In this document: piece by piece, positions 4,647 through 10,860 of the stretch
How the letters are laid out: every line of letters starts with the position of its first letter
How positions within the stretch are numbered: the first letter of the stretch is position 1
DNA from: Scytonema sp. UIC 10036
GTDB taxonomy: Bacteria; Cyanobacteriota; Cyanobacteriia; Cyanobacteriales; Nostocaceae
Length of the DNA stretch: 14,457 bases
Direction of reading: 5' to 3'
Assembly: GCF_009725235.1 (NCBI RefSeq)
Contig: NZ_WJFC01000275.1
Span: 1 to 14,457 of the forward strand
Program-made: the position numbers and the translations under genes
Notes under the pieces: model-generated
The model's input: only the letters and a program-made list of their open reading frames with translations
Told to the model about the DNA's origin: nothing
Databases searched by the model: none

Positions 4647-7157
4647 AAAACCTGAAAGATTATTTCCAAGCTCATTCAGCATAACTTCAACAGGATGCTT
4701 TTCTAAGGATGTTTCAGGGTTCTCCCATATTGAATGTTTCTCATTTCTAATAGTTTTTCTACCTAATGGAATCCACCCATTCATTCTGAGAATACGCTCG
4801 ATCACCTTGCTATCTTTATGCTCGATTTTTTTGTCTCCGTAATTAAGTGCTCGTTCCCATAAAAACCTAACCGTGACTTGTTGATACTTATCCGCTTTCG
4901 AGAGTATTTGGTCAGCCCAAGGATGTTGTTCTTGAAACTGCTGGTTACTTAGATCTCTTAATTTTGCTTCTTCTTTGGTTAAGTCTGCAAAGTAACGAGG
5001 AGAAGATAAGTATAAGTGGTACGCCATAGCCCAGAGATAGTCTTTTTCAGCGATTAACGCATCTACGTCTATGGGGTCTTCTTCTGTTTTTTGAACGGGA
5101 ATCACCCAGTACCTAGTACTGCCCGTCTCATCGTGTAGAATTTCTGTCTGGTTCGTAGTCCCGAAGAATATACTTGTCCTCAAATACGTTGAGGGATGAG
5201 TTAAATAAGGTGCTCTGAATTTATCTGCAACACGTCCTATAAAGTCTTTTAAAGCTGAAGCATCCGCTTTTCTAAACGCCTTATCTATTTCGGGGATTTC
5301 ATGTATCCAGAAACTATTTACAAGATGTAGCTGGTCTTTATTAGAAAGCGTTGTTAAATCGATGCTCTCGTTAAACCAGTTAGTCTCAGTACCTCCTGCT
5401 AATTCCCTGACAAAACTAGATTTTCGGGCATTTTGAGCACCTTGAAGAACCACTACGTGTTTCCACTCACATCCAGGATTCATCACCCTTGCGACACCTC
5501 CGACTAGCATCTTTTTCATGTACACGTCGTAAATTCTATCCGTAGTACCAAAATATTTTGTAGATAAAGTTTCTAGCGCGTCGGGGTCAAATGTGGGATA
5601 CTTTTTAGCACAATTAAGCAGGTACTCTTTTACAGGATGTTTTTCGTTCTGTTCGGACAAATATAGAATTGATTTCCTAAGATGTTCACTGTTAGGAATA
5701 ATTAAGCCGTGCTTTATTTCTAGTTCAACCTGAACAGTATCTTGTCTTAGCTCAGAACCATCTAGTAAACACTGTAAAGACATTAAATTGCGTTCAATAT
5801 GAAACTTCTCCTTGAGAACATTCACAATCGCTGTAAATCCTTTTATAGGCTTGCTTAGAAACGGGAACTTAGGAAGCTTAAAAGTATCGCATATGTGATT
5901 GACAAGCTGACTAAAAAAGCCTTCAGGAAAGCTTCCGTTTTCCCGGTAATCTATACCTAGAAAATCTCCGAACTTAGTCTTTCTTACATGAAAATAGTAG
6001 TCTAAGTAAGAGCCGTGATTTGATTCCCTCCCATTTTCTCTCATCAACTTTCTTCCAAGATTTCCAGATTTATCCCAGAAATAAGGCAGTTCTCCATAAT
6101 TAGCAATAACCATAAAAGATGAACCATTACTGTTAGAAGATGAGAAAGGGTTTCGACCTGCTATTCTCAAAATTTCTCTCTGTTCATCTTCTAACCTTCT
6201 GTGTTTCCAGGATTGGTCAGGGTCATGTAGAGAGTAGAGAGCAAAAGCACTGCCCTGATAATAACCCATGTATAAGTGTTCGTATAAATGTTTGAAAACT
6301 CGCTCAGTTATGCTTGTGCCTTCCGTTTTTGATTCCCCTTGAAATGCTGGTTTTTCGGTGACCGAAATCGCTTTTTCTTTAGTGGAGGGAGTCACTTTCG
6401 GTTGTTTATCAAAGAGCTTAGCTACCTGTTTCTGTCTCTTTGCGTCTTCAAATGCTTTTAGATTCTCCGAAGCAAACTTAAGGAATGTGTCAACTGGTAG
6501 GCGATTTAACCCGTCATTAATGGTTAAGATGTAGCTCTCATCCCTTGTACCGTAGAACAATCTACCAGGGTCAGGAGTATCATCAAGCATCGGATAACGA
6601 GCTTGAAAGTAGTGTTTGAAAATTAATCTAAATTCTGTTTCGGTGACGTGTCTATCAAAAGCTAGGATAACCCGAAATCGAAGTGATTGCTCAGGGTCGT
6701 TAGGGATATATCCCGGAGTTCTGTAAATTAGTAAGCCGTACTGTTGAATAATTTCATCTGCTAAAACCTCATCGTAAGTCTTAGCCTTATGGATTACTTC
6801 TCCGGTTTTCTTGTTAACCTTATCCCCGTCAAAATCAAGGCTCATCAAGGTTGCATACTTGAACCCTTTTAAGGTGTTATCACCTTCTTTTATTCCTCCC
6901 CGGTAAGTTATCCCGTTCTTTAAAAGTTTGATAAACGAACTTATTTTGGTCACCGAAATAAGTTCCCAATTCTCGATAAGGTTGAATTCCGCAACTTTCG
7001 GATCGAGCCACTGTTTTAACTCTTTACCATGCAAATGGAAAGAGAGATTGGGAACTTTTATAAGCTGGTTGACTTGTATCTCGAAAGGTTGAAATCCTGT
7101 AGAAACTTGAGTCAGTTCTTGTGCGTCTGACTTGACAAACCCGTTATTTTGTGTCAT
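4644..7157 (-). CDS. Primase-like/VapE-type ATPase, 837 aa, probable replication protein
   Basis: The N-terminal 230 residues look like a primase of the archaeo-eukaryotic type: an acidic LDFDGD motif (107-112), a RFRVILAFDR strand (160-169) and DPGRLFYG (196-203). The C-terminal part (about 520-760) is a VapE/VirE-type ATPase, with Walker A GAQNARKSS (573-581), an acidic strand FWIHEIPEID (616-625), the sensor-like GTTNQ (666-670) and the arginine motif GSTRYW (679-684). Primase fused to such an ATPase is a common plasmid and phage replication layout, so this is the best Rep candidate, unwinding and priming at the iterons about 850 bp away. Residues 255-276, between the two domains, are encoded by a dispersed repeat. 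GGTAACG repeats lie just before the ATG, and the ribosome site is weak. The TGA stop comes from a second repeat copy. Confidence 0.85.
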   Translation of the reverse strand: MTQNNGFVKSDAQELTQVSTGFQPFEIQVNQLIKVPNLSFHLHGKELKQWLDPKVAEFNLIENWELISVTKISSFIKLLKNGITYRGGIKEGDNTLKGFKYATLMSLDFDGDKVNKKTGEVIHKAKTYDEVLADEIIQQYGLLIYRTPGYIPNDPEQSLRFRVILAFDRHVTETEFRLIFKHYFQARYPMLDDTPDPGRLFYGTRDESYILTINDGLNRLPVDTFLKFASENLKAFEDAKRQKQVAKLFDKQPKVTPSTKEKAISVTEKPAFQGESKTEGTSITERVFKHLYEHLYMGYYQGSAFALYSLHDPDQSWKHRRLEDEQREILRIAGRNPFSSSNSNGSSFMVIANYGELPYFWDKSGNLGRKLMRENGRESNHGSYLDYYFHVRKTKFGDFLGIDYRENGSFPEGFFSQLVNHICDTFKLPKFPFLSKPIKGFTAIVNVLKEKFHIERNLMSLQCLLDGSELRQDTVQVELEIKHGLIIPNSEHLRKSILYLSEQNEKHPVKEYLLNCAKKYPTFDPDALETLSTKYFGTTDRIYDVYMKKMLVGGVARVMNPGCEWKHVVVLQGAQNARKSSFVRELAGGTETNWFNESIDLTTLSNKDQLHLVNSFWIHEIPEIDKAFRKADASALKDFIGRVADKFRAPYLTHPSTYLRTSIFFGTTNQTEILHDETGSTRYWVIPVQKTEEDPIDVDALIAEKDYLWAMAYHLYLSSPRYFADLTKEEAKLRDLSNQQFQEQHPWADQILSKADKYQQVTVRFLWERALNYGDKKIEHKDSKVIERILRMNGWIPLGRKTIRNEKHSIWENPETSLEKHPVEVMLNELGNNLSGF
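6330..6394. repeat. Dispersed palindromic repeat inside the rep candidate (65 bp, perfect core)
   Basis: TGATTCCCCTT (6330-6340), core TTTCGGTGACCGAAA (6353-6367) and GGAGGGAGTCA (6384-6394). All three parts of the family are present and read in frame as part of the linker between the primase-like and ATPase halves (core read as ISVTEK). The host gene stays open through it. Confidence 0.9.
6940..6962. repeat. Core-only copy of the palindrome, extended arms
   Basis: The core TTTTGGTCACCGAAA (6944-6958, one change) is extended by CTTATTT (6940-6946) and AAATAAG (6956-6962) into a 23-bp near-palindrome. No TGANTCCC ends flank it. It is translated in the same frame as the copy at 6330-6394 (ISVTK) in the N-terminal part of the rep candidate. 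Confidence 0.6.
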
Positions 7158-7164
7158 GATTTTA

Positions 7165-7215
7165 GGTAACGTTTATAAGGTAACGAAATGAAGATTCACA
7201 GTTTGAAATCTGTGA
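7165..7215. promoter_or_regulatory. Repeats just upstream of the rep candidate
   Basis: GGTAACG occurs twice, 14 bases apart (7165-7171 and 7179-7185), beginning 8 bases before the minus-strand ATG. A perfect inverted repeat TCACAG/CTGTGA (7196-7215) follows. The location suits autorepression of the replication gene. The first iteron of the origin also contains GGTAAC, a possible shared recognition element. Confidence 0.4.
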
Positions 7216-7287
7216 GTGGTCAGAGTAGTACTAAGGTAATTTTTAGCCCTGAGATGCTTCCAACATCTTGGGGTTATTTTTGTTGTA

Positions 7288-7325
7288 TGATTCCCCCCGA
7301 AGACAGCTATTTAGGAGGGGAATCA
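7288..7325. repeat. Dispersed repeat, ends only (38 bp), at a gene end
   Basis: TGATTCCCCCC (7288-7298) faces GGAGGGGAATCA (7314-7325) with a 15-base centre that lacks the core. The last three bases (7323-7325) are the TGA stop of the minus-strand RHH gene. As RNA it would form a strong stem right after that gene. Confidence 0.8.
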
Positions 7326-7517
7326 AGCAGCCTTGCGAGTAATTGTTTGGCTGTTTCGTGTGTGAGAAAACATTTGGCGTATCGCCTCCCTCACAACGTC
7401 ACTATTGCTCAATTCAAGCTCTTTTGAAAGCGTATCAAGCATCCGTATTTCTTCATCAGAAAAGAAGAACCCTTTCTGTGTGGTTCGAGAGCGACCGTGC
7501 TTTTTTATATATGCCAT
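7323..7517 (-). CDS. Small ribbon-helix-helix protein, 64 aa
   Basis: The sequence has a basic N-terminus (KKHGRSRTTQ), a short strand (KGFFFSDEE), helix one (IRMLDTLSKEL) and helix two (SNSDVVREAIRQMFSHT), the order of an RHH repressor. RHH dimers insert the paired strands into the major groove. The ATG is at 7515-7517; no strong ribosome site is visible. The TGA stop is supplied by a dispersed repeat. A perfect inverted repeat GTTTAAA/TTTAAAC (7531-7549) lies 14 bp before the start and is a natural operator for self-repression. It sits between the rep candidate and another RHH gene, next to the iterons, so copy-number control is a reasonable inference. No toxin partner is present. Confidence 0.8.
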   Translation of the reverse strand: MAYIKKHGRSRTTQKGFFFSDEEIRMLDTLSKELELSNSDVVREAIRQMFSHTRNSQTITRKAA

Positions 7518-7530
7518 AGTTTGTGTGCTC

Positions 7531-7549
7531 GTTTAAATTGCTTTTAAAC
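7531..7549. promoter_or_regulatory. Inverted repeat upstream of the 64-aa RHH gene
   Basis: GTTTAAA (7531-7537) pairs perfectly with TTTAAAC (7543-7549) around a 5-base centre, 14 bp before the minus-strand start codon. Likely a repressor dimer site; the binding protein is inferred. Confidence 0.45.
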
Positions 7550-7607
7550 AAAGAGTAGCAGTATTACAAATATATGACAAATGCACACTTTGTTATATCT
7601 GCATAAC

Positions 7608-7790
7608 TTATTTTGCTTTGTAAGGCAAATCTGAAAAGCCCGAACGGTCAATAGTAAACTGAACCGCGTACTTAATGAGTTCTGAGACCGAATAGCCCGT
7701 CTCAGTAGCCAGACTTTCGAGTTCGGCTCGAAGTTCTGGGGGTAATCTGGTAGCCGTGATTGGTAATTTTGCTTTTCCCATAATAATCAT
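7608..7790 (-). CDS. Small CopG/Arc-type ribbon-helix-helix protein, 60 aa
   Basis: This is a nearly minimal RHH protein. The strand LPITATRLPPEL is followed by helix one (RAELESLATETG) and helix two (SVSELIKYAVQFTID), a textbook arrangement for Arc/CopG dimers. Two starts are possible, ATG at 7788-7790 or the in-frame ATG at 7779-7781 (protein starting MGKAKL). Neither has a clear ribosome site, and the shorter form would fit the family equally well. It lies between the iteron region (7837-8291) and the 64-residue RHH gene, in the same direction as the rep candidate. A CopG-like role in limiting Rep synthesis is the natural inference, unproven here. Confidence 0.82.
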   Translation of the reverse strand: MIIMGKAKLPITATRLPPELRAELESLATETGYSVSELIKYAVQFTIDRSGFSDLPYKAK

Positions 7791-7848
7791 TATGGCAGAG
7801 GGTGTTACAGCTTGTCAATGAGTACTTTTACTCAAATGATTCCCTCTC

Positions 7849-8260
7849 AAGACAGGTACTCAGAGACGGCTTACCTGTCCTAAGACGGGTCTCTAAAACG
7901 AACCTGTCCTGCTTAAAACTCTCTCTGGGTAAAGGTTTCCGGGTTTTAGGACAGGTGGACAGGTGAGACCCCCCCCCTCCACACCCTAAAAAAAACAAAA
8001 TGTATCATATATGATACAGAATTCAGGTGATTTGGTAACACCCATGATACAGAACTGAAAAAATTTGGTAGCACTCATGATACAGAATGAACAGTTTTGT
8101 ATCATGTGTGAACATTTTTATTTATTTAAGCTGCATTTTCATTTTCTACCTGTCCTACCTGTCCTACCTGTCTTAAAGTTCTACAAGTATTACTACATAA
8201 GGATTCTAGACAAGACAGGTTATCAGGACAGGTAACTAATTAGTTTTAACTACCTGTCCT
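7849..8260. repeat. Array of eleven 9-mers ACCTGTCCT (both orientations)
   Basis: Forward sites: 7873-7881, 7902-7910, 8148-8156, 8157-8165, 8166-8174 (last base pair variant) and 8252-8260. Three of these (8148-8174) are back-to-back. Inverted sites (AGGACAGGT): 7849-7857, 7948-7956, 7956-7964, 8212-8220 and 8225-8233, two with one change. They flank the iterons on both sides and are absent elsewhere in what I read, suggesting a second protein bound around the origin. Confidence 0.75.
8001..8105. repeat. Iterons: 33-bp direct repeats plus palindrome
   Basis: ATGATACAGAA begins at 8011, 8044 and 8077, a spacing of exactly 33 bp (about three helical turns). The first two units also share ATTTGGTA-CAC. 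The first overlaps a perfect 18-bp palindrome TGTATCATATATGATACA (8001-8018), and an inverted half-site TTTTGTATCAT closes the set (8095-8105). Probable Rep binding sites. Confidence 0.78.
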
Positions 8261-8291
8261 ATGGTGGTGTGGAGAGGTGAGAGGGGAATCA

Positions 8292-8457
8292 CTAAGGACA
8301 TCACCGAACCAGTGACCGAACCCCAACCGGGAATGCACTTTTGCAGCTCTGGGAATTTTAAATGCCCAATCCATCAAGCGACCAACCAAAAAGGCTTGAA
8401 AGCGATTCTAGGAGCCGTTCCGAGGGTGTTTGCAGTGTGGTTTGGTTGCTGACTTGG
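8292..8457. other. Gene-free stretch with degenerate repeat fragments
   Basis: I see no gene. Two half-cores of the palindrome occur (TCACCGAA 8301-8308, GTGACCGAA 8312-8320), and CAACCAAA (8383-8390) faces TTTGGTTG (8441-8448). Short open frames on both strands (8261-8452 plus, 8358-8591 minus) are made largely of repeat sequence and lack ribosome sites. Confidence 0.5.
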
Positions 8458-8590
8458 TGAATCCCTCTCTCATGGTTTCGGTCGGGCAGATCGCCCCAGA
8501 TGCGATCTCCGGTCACGTCACATGAGGAGATCGCACGGGTCAGGTAAGGTCGTGGGTGTGCTGGTGTGGTTGCTGGTCTGGGGGGAATCA
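8458..8590. repeat. Dispersed repeat, degenerate long copy (133 bp) with hairpin
   Basis: The ends are TGAATCCCTCTC (8458-8469) and GGGGGAATCA (8581-8590). A half core TTTCGGTC (8476-8483) remains. Inside is a perfect 9-bp stem GCGATCTCC/GGAGATCGC (8502-8534). The right end supplies the TGA stop (8588-8590) of the HTH gene. Confidence 0.7.
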
Positions 8591-8806
8591 CTCTGGGTTA
8601 ACATCTTTTGTCCAAAATAATAATTCTCCAGGCTGGACTTCGTAAGTATCGCAAATCTTTGTAAGCACAGAGGGATTGGGTAGCGCGGAAGGGTCATTGT
8701 ATAGGTCGTATGCAGTCCTTTGCGCTACCCCAGTATCTTGCCAGAAGCGGTAAACCGTTATGCCACGTTCATCTATGAACTGTTTGATTTTATTTCGGAC
8801 ACTCAT
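8588..8806 (-). CDS. XRE/Cro-C1-type helix-turn-helix regulator, 72 aa
   Basis: Residues 3-64 form a complete Cro/C1-type domain. Helix one is VRNKIKQFIDERG, then comes the helix-turn-helix VYRFWQDTGVAQRTAYDLYN, and then the conserved PSVLTKICDTYEVQPGELLFW closing helices. With only 72 residues it is a stand-alone DNA-binding protein with no sensor domain. The start at 8804-8806 has a weak ribosome site and a promoter very close upstream, so the leader is short. The TGA stop is donated by a dispersed repeat. It faces the partition operon across 515 bp containing TTATCA/TGATAA inverted sites, which are likely operators, so it may control both itself and the operon on the other side. It is the first gene of the minus block. 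Confidence 0.85.
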   Translation of the reverse strand: MSVRNKIKQFIDERGITVYRFWQDTGVAQRTAYDLYNDPSALPNPSVLTKICDTYEVQPGELLFWTKDVNPE

Positions 8807-8819
8807 TTGGTTAAAAATA

Positions 8820-8847
8820 ATAGTATCAATTACTTAAGTATAATCAA
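8820..8847 (-). promoter_or_regulatory. Candidate promoter for the HTH regulator
   Basis: Read on the minus strand: TTGATT (8842-8847), 16 bases, TACTAT (8820-8825). The start codon is at 8806, leaving a very short leader. It resembles a sigma-70 promoter, but AT-rich surroundings make chance matches possible. Confidence 0.35.
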
Positions 8848-8856
8848 CAAATTAGT

Positions 8857-8936
8857 GATAATTATCTTCTTTTCTTTATACATAAGCAAATAATATTATC
8901 AAAATTCTACACATATTATTATTTTCTTGATAATAT
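8857..8936. promoter_or_regulatory. TTATCA/TGATAA operator cluster between the divergent blocks
   Basis: GATAATTATC (8857-8866) is a perfect palindrome. ATATTATCAA (8893-8902) and TTGATAATAT (8927-8936) form a perfect 10-bp inverted repeat with a 24-base gap. The shared half-site TTATCA at four places fits a dimeric repressor such as the adjacent XRE protein. Confidence 0.5.
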
Positions 8937-9108
8937 AGAGATGTGACGACAGAAGCGACACGAGCGTAAATCCTGAGGGTAGCTTAAGCGGATGTCACCC
9001 ACAAACAAATCCTTCACGCTACTGGCATAGTACGTTAGAACTTGAGCAATTATGCTCTGTTACGAATTTTACACAGCTTTTCTCCTTTATATAGTGTGGG
9101 TAGGTCTA
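8937..9108. other. Left part of the divergent control region
   Basis: No gene is seen. A small stem GAGCA/TGCTC occurs at about 9042-9055. Otherwise I find no repeat of note before the TCCGCA array. Confidence 0.4.
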
Positions 9109-9187
9109 TCCGCACTTCCGCAAAATCCGCAAGCCTATACATCCGCAACCGATGCGGAAAGGTGCGGATGGTGCGGATGACTGCGGA
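9109..9187. repeat. parC: Centromere-like array: four TCCGCA facing four TGCGGA
   Basis: TCCGCA starts at 9109, 9117, 9126 and 9142; the reverse form TGCGGA starts at 9153, 9163, 9172 and 9182. The array is symmetrical around 9150, with most spacings 8-10 bp. It lies upstream of the parM-like gene, where type II partition systems carry their ParR-binding centromere. Binding by ParR would also repress the operon. The role is inferred from position and architecture. Confidence 0.72.
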
Positions 9188-9228
9188 TAACCAAAACCCG
9201 TTCACCGTTCTTTAAATCCCTAAAAAAA

Positions 9229-9257
9229 TTGTACGCAGATATTACTGCACATATATA
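9229..9257 (+). promoter_or_regulatory. Candidate promoter for the parMR operon
   Basis: TTGTAC (9229-9234), a 17-base spacer and TATATA (9252-9257) make a good sigma-70-type promoter. It lies 42 bp after the TCCGCA array and about 65 bp before the parM ATG. Confidence 0.5.
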
Positions 9258-9321
9258 CGTAAGTACGTTTATGTGCCAGTATCGACACTGATTTTTCACC
9301 ATTACTATAGGAGGCTAAAAA

Positions 9322-10680
9322 ATGCCTAGAAAGAAGTCTGTATTGGAAGACACAAATACTGATACCCCTATTGAAATGTTAGATAATTCTAACATTGACG
9401 CTGAAAGTTATAAAAATGAGAGTGAGTCCCCTGAGAGTCCTGCTTCTGATTTCGGTGACCGAAACGACTCAGATGGGAATCAAAAACCAGATATAGAGCC
9501 TAAAAAACAGAGCCAAAAAGAACCCTATAAACCTTTCTTGCTTGTTGCTGACTTGGGTAGAAGTTCTTGTAAAAGCCTCGTTTACTTCGAGGGTCAAGAG
9601 ATAACTGTAGACAAACTAACATCTTGCGTCGTGCAGTTAGAATCATCTCCTGGTAACGACTTCGGGGGCTTCACGTTAGGACTTGAACATCCTCATGAAA
9701 CAGACCTGGATGAGAAAGGCAAGCCTATCAAGGTCAAGACTGAGGAACACTGGGTAGTTGGTGCAAGAGCGCAAGCATACCCTGATTCAGTAATGATGAC
9801 ATCAACCTCTAACGCTAAAGTAGAATACTTTCACATTCTATTAATGGGTGTGATATCCGCTATACCCAATTTGAAAGATTTTTCTACTGGTAAGAGTCAA
9901 AAGAATAGAACTCTAACTATTGACTTAGCTACCCTTTCAATCGCTAATGCTTCCGAACTAAAGAAGAAACTTAAGCATTGTAAATACTTGGTTGTTAACG
10001 GGGTTAAGTACCGCCTAAACTTTACTTCCAATCAGCATTCTTTTGTTGAAGGACACGGTGCAGCTATTTGGGGTAAAAATCAGTTTCCAGAACGCTCAAC
10101 TTTATACGTTGCCGACTTGGGGGCTGGTACTTTTCAAATAGCTGAATTTAGCATTCTTAACCAACTTCCTAGCAAAAAATCTAAAGATTCTTATCACGGT
10201 GGTGGTGGCATCGCGTCTTTAAAACGAGAAGTTACTAAAGCTCTCTCAAACGGTGATTCTAGTAATTACCTTACCCAAACACAAATTGCAGCAATTCTAG
10301 AAAATAGCCAATGGGAGAACGGTATAGTTACAGCTCTGGATTTTAACAAAGCCGATGTTTCGGGCAGTATTGCTTATGCCATCAATCAATGGCTTACTGA
10401 ATCCCCCGCGCAGTTTGCTTTAGAGGAATTGGTTACAATATCACGGCACTCACCCATCATTTTCTGTGGTGGTGGTTTTGAAATTTCACCAGTAAAAGGA
10501 ATTATTGAAAAACGCATTCTAGAGTCAGGGGGTATCAGTAATAACTTAATCTTCCCTGACCAATTAGGAATCATCGGAGTTAAGGGAGTGCTAGATTACC
10601 TCATGCCTTCCGAGTCATCAAATGTTATTGAGCTACCAACTAAGGAGATTGAAAATGCAGACATCCAACAGACCGCCTAG
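9322..10680 (+). CDS. parM: ParM/StbA-type actin-like partition ATPase, 452 aa
   Basis: The actin-ATPase signature motifs occur in order: phosphate-1 ADLGRSSCKS (76-85), phosphate-2 ADLGAGTFQIA (264-274) and the adenosine motif IIFCGGGFE (380-388). ParM filaments push sister plasmids apart when capped by ParR on the centromere. The start is clear: AGGAGG (9309-9314) lies 7 bases before ATG. The protein is longer than the usual ~320 residues because of a polar, acidic 70-residue N-terminal extension and a short C-terminal tail. Residues 34-55 of the extension (through DFGDRND) are encoded by a full 60-bp copy of the dispersed palindromic repeat, exactly 20 codons, so that part was probably acquired. 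The parR-like gene overlaps its 3' end by 26 bases, and the TCCGCA array lies upstream. A general actin/Hsp70-like ATPase is the only alternative. Confidence 0.87.
   Translation: MPRKKSVLEDTNTDTPIEMLDNSNIDAESYKNESESPESPASDFGDRNDSDGNQKPDIEPKKQSQKEPYKPFLLVADLGRSSCKSLVYFEGQEITVDKLTSCVVQLESSPGNDFGGFTLGLEHPHETDLDEKGKPIKVKTEEHWVVGARAQAYPDSVMMTSTSNAKVEYFHILLMGVISAIPNLKDFSTGKSQKNRTLTIDLATLSIANASELKKKLKHCKYLVVNGVKYRLNFTSNQHSFVEGHGAAIWGKNQFPERSTLYVADLGAGTFQIAEFSILNQLPSKKSKDSYHGGGGIASLKREVTKALSNGDSSNYLTQTQIAAILENSQWENGIVTALDFNKADVSGSIAYAINQWLTESPAQFALEELVTISRHSPIIFCGGGFEISPVKGIIEKRILESGGISNNLIFPDQLGIIGVKGVLDYLMPSESSNVIELPTKEIENADIQQTA
9423..9482. repeat. Dispersed palindromic repeat inside parM (60 bp, perfect core)
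   Basis: TGAGTCCCCT (9423-9432), core TTTCGGTGACCGAAA (9450-9464) and GATGGGAATCA (9472-9482). The length is exactly 20 codons. It is translated in frame in the disordered N-terminal extension, with the core read as DFGDRN, a different frame from the copies inside the rep candidate. Confidence 0.88.
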
Positions 10681-10858
10681 ACTTAACTACAACGTGCCAC
10701 GCTCCATCGTGAATGACATTAAAAAGATAGCAGCGCAACGAGGCATTGAGCCGTCTTGGTGGATACGTAAGGTGCTTGAAAAAGCCATTGAGGAAGAATC
10801 TAAACAACCATTACCAGTTATCAATTTGTCAAACCTTGAAAGTTTTAACCACCAGTAA
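10655..10858 (+). CDS. parR: ParR-like ribbon-helix-helix adaptor, 67 aa
   Basis: I place the start at ATG 10655 because AAGGAG (10642-10647) lies 7 bases before it; an earlier in-frame codon at 10622 has no such site. Residues 8-47 form an RHH fold: strand PRLNYNVPRSI, helix VNDIKKIAAQRG and helix EPSWWIRKVLEKAIEEE. The remaining tail (PLPVINLSNLESFNHQ) could be the ParM-binding part, since in type II systems ParR contacts ParM through its C-terminus. At 67 residues it is shorter than the ~110 typical of well-studied ParR proteins. The 26-base overlap with parM and the upstream TCCGCA array support the assignment. It would bind the array, link it to ParM filaments and autorepress the operon. 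Confidence 0.78.
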   Translation: MQTSNRPPRLNYNVPRSIVNDIKKIAAQRGIEPSWWIRKVLEKAIEEESKQPLPVINLSNLESFNHQ

Positions 10859-10860
10859 CT

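Larger units (their letters stand above)
7837..8291. other. Probable replication origin region
   Basis: This 455-bp non-coding block holds three 33-bp iterons, an 18-bp palindrome, A-rich DNA (7988-8000) and eleven 9-mer sites. It is bounded by TGATTCCCTCTC (7837-7848) and GAGAGGGGAATCA (8279-8291), the two ends of the dispersed repeat family in inverted orientation. Iterons beside AT-rich DNA and close to a rep gene are the usual makeup of a theta-type plasmid origin. Confidence 0.65.

Noticed and set aside
5097..5104. GGGAATCA resembling a repeat end
   Set aside because: It encodes part of the conserved RYWVIPV motif of the VapE-type ATPase, with no partner end or core nearby.
6021..6032. 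Lone TGATTCCCTCCC in the rep candidate
   Set aside because: A good match to a repeat end but with no partner or core; kept only as a possible solo end.
7188..7427. 79-codon open frame on the plus strand
   Set aside because: Antisense to the 64-residue RHH gene and across a repeat; no ribosome site.
8001..8105. CRISPR array for the 33-bp periodic repeats
   Set aside because: Only three units, the conserved part is about 11-20 bp with no unique spacers, and no cas genes are present; the iteron reading fits better.
8261..8591. Two overlapping short frames (8261-8452 plus, 8358-8591 minus)
   Set aside because: Both are made mainly of repeat and inverted-repeat sequence. The minus one would start at a GTG overlapping the HTH stop, but has no ribosome site and low-complexity content.
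10398..10407. Lone TGAATCCCCC in parM
   Set aside because: No partner end or core, and it lies in the folded part of the protein; most likely chance.
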